Positions 32,991 through 33,898 of a stretch of 33,898 nt of DNA are shown here, piece by piece. How positions within the stretch are numbered: position 1 is the first letter of the stretch; each line of letters opens with the position of its first letter. Below the pieces are notes generated by a model. The model saw only the letters and a list, made by a program, of their open reading frames with translations, did not search any database and was not told the DNA's origin. Origin of the DNA: Methanosarcinaceae archaeon. GTDB taxonomy: Archaea; Halobacteriota; Methanosarcinia; Methanosarcinales; Methanosarcinaceae. Both the position numbers and the translations under genes were made by a program. The stretch lies in assembly GCA_016926455.1 (NCBI GenBank), contig JAFGOO010000103.1:1-33898 (forward strand). The letters run 5' to 3'.

Positions 32991-33317
32991 CATGCTGCTT
33001 AATATGCGTTGGCATACCCTCTGATATATAGAGGCAGATAAAGCAATAGTCGATTCTTTCACTACCTGTTCGCATTGGTCAAGCAAATGCTGTATCGCCA
33101 TTGCCATCCATGCCGGCATCTTACCAACAATCAAAACAGATACTGGAATTTCTGTATATTCTTCAGGTATTTTGTCAAGAATCCATGCAATGATCTCTTC
33201 GACATCTTCAATACAGTAAACTCGATTCCTGCCAAATCCTTCGCGTTTGACACCTATATGATCCGGCATTCTGTCCAGATCAATCAATATTTCCATTTCT
33301 TCATTCGTTTCTTTCAT
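32982..33317 (-). CDS. Unknown small protein (111 aa)
   Basis: A soluble protein with an N-terminal acidic helix region (MKETNEEMEILIDLDRMPDH), then RNRVYCIEDVEEIIAWILDK, then IPVSVLIVGKMPAWMAMAIQ and a helical C terminus. A start with GTGAT upstream is plausible. The VGKMPAWMAMAIQHL segment faintly recalls the (R/K)xPxWL motif of Csx3-like proteins, but no CRISPR locus is visible and I do not make that call. Transcribed towards the ribbon-helix-helix gene. Confidence 0.5.
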   Translation of the reverse strand: MKETNEEMEILIDLDRMPDHIGVKREGFGRNRVYCIEDVEEIIAWILDKIPEEYTEIPVSVLIVGKMPAWMAMAIQHLLDQCEQVVKESTIALSASIYQRVCQRILSSMMT

Positions 33318-33655
33318 ATTATCACATCTTTAGCCACCTATCGGAGTTGAACCGACGAGGAAGCACATGGGACTGCAGGCGGGCTTGTTGGGTTGGTTGA
33401 AGTGGGTGTTGGGGGTTTGAAAAAAGACCCGCTTGCAGTATGGAGGTAGCTGATTTGCGGATTCTTACCACATAGGAATAATGATTCCCGTTCTCATCGG
33501 CACGGTGAATGGAGGAAATCCGGCAGGACTGATTTGGTGTGTATCCTGCTGGCAAGGAACCCCGTGTCAGAGGTTATTGTGGTAAACATGATCGCTTTTT
33601 TCTGTAGTGTACCTGCAAACTACTGTAGTCTTGACAGACCTTACGGTCACGTTCG
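33318..33655. other. No convincing gene; relatively GC-rich spacer
   Basis: This stretch is richer in G and C than its surroundings. Open frames here have no protein-like composition. A 29-codon frame starting MNNERDRKVCQDYSS begins on the reverse strand at the stop of the next fragment (ATGAATAA overlap, near 33662) and may be the stub of a truncated HTH protein. No structured RNA is recognised. Confidence 0.35.
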
Positions 33656-33880
33656 TTATTCATTTTGAATCTCCATGATTTTTAGGGCTGCTTGAATACC
33701 CTCTAAAAGTATTAGATCCCTTTTGTTTTGTGCATAATTCTTAGCATACCATAATACCACATCAGGTGCATTAGCAAATTTCTGGATTAATGGATTCTCT
33801 CTCAATGCATCGACGGTGTACGAGGAATAATTGGCCTTATATTCGGGGTGGGCCTCTAGATTAACAATGAAGAAGGATAT
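33656..33880 (-). pseudogene. Coding remnant without a start codon
   Basis: The reverse strand is open from a TGA at 33881-33883 to TAA at 33656-33658, reading FIVNLEAHPEYKANYSSYTV then DALRENPLIQKFANAPDVVL and ending LKIMEIQNE. The composition is strongly protein-like, but no ATG, GTG or TTG starts it. A GTG just upstream (near 33888) is in another frame that stops after ten codons. A frameshifted or decayed gene is likely. Family not recognised. Confidence 0.4.
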
Positions 33881-33898
33881 TCAGTCACTTCCGCTCAA

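Noticed and set aside
32982-33317. Csx3-like CRISPR accessory protein
   Set aside because: Only a short VGKMPAW segment recalls the family; there are no CRISPR repeats or cas genes in the window.
33322-33555. A 77-codon reverse frame
   Set aside because: Composition is not protein-like (many His, Gln, Arg, Pro in low-order sequence), it has no family signal and it overlaps no regulatory site.
1-33898. CRISPR array, insertion sequence or rRNA gene
   Set aside because: No regularly spaced 24-40-bp direct repeats with unique spacers, no transposase motif with terminal inverted repeats, and no rRNA sequence were seen on either strand.

Overview
The window reads as a chromosomal segment of a methanogenic archaeon, probably of the Methanosarcinaceae (Methanolobus/Methanococcoides-like; genus is inference). 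Host genes include mfnA (methanofuran pathway), archaeal GatCAB, ribosomal protein L40e, geranylgeranylglyceryl-phosphate synthase, AtwA (component A2 of methyl-coenzyme M reductase activation), a SufC-SufB pair and a ThiF/MoeB-type E1 enzyme. Intergenic DNA is AT-rich, with archaeal TATA-like boxes and GGAGG/GGTGA ribosome binding sites.

Layout. 1-8458 is core host DNA: DUF356-like gene (-), mfnA (-), gatC-gatA-gatB (+), rpl40e and GGGP synthase (+), atwA (+). 8669-9090 and 24782-24950 are the two halves of one host gene for a ferric-reductase-like membrane protein, split by an integrated element of 15.7 kb. The exact 9-bp core CCATATATT stands at both junctions (9082-9090 and 24782-24790). 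Joining the halves there restores a 193-residue protein in frame.

The element (about 9082-24790) carries, in order: tyrosine integrase, AbrB-like regulator, a small unknown gene, excisionase-like HTH protein, a 994-aa primase-helicase, a small unknown protein, a non-coding block of inverted 9-bp-period repeats (candidate replication origin), a zinc-finger protein, a small DNA-binding-like protein, then a tightly coupled membrane/structural operon. That operon holds a 1042-aa secreted, membrane-anchored surface protein, four small membrane proteins, an 870-aa basic protein with an internal hydrophobic segment, and two micro-membrane proteins. A separate 218-aa unknown gene and a small reverse-strand AbrB-like gene close the right end. 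I see no major capsid protein, portal, terminase, tail gene or packaging ATPase. The best guess is a provirus of a membrane-enveloped (pleomorphic or spindle-like) archaeal virus, or a vesicle-forming plasmid-like element. This is the probable undescribed system in the window.

24950-33898 is host again: HAD phosphatase (-), an AMP-forming acyl-CoA synthetase carrying an N-terminal excisionase-type HTH domain (unusual fusion), sufC-sufB, a secreted unknown protein, a ThiF/MoeB-like gene, three tRNA genes (Val-GAC, Phe-GAA, Gly-GCC), and a reverse-strand end with a ribbon-helix-helix gene, an unknown gene and decayed coding remnants.
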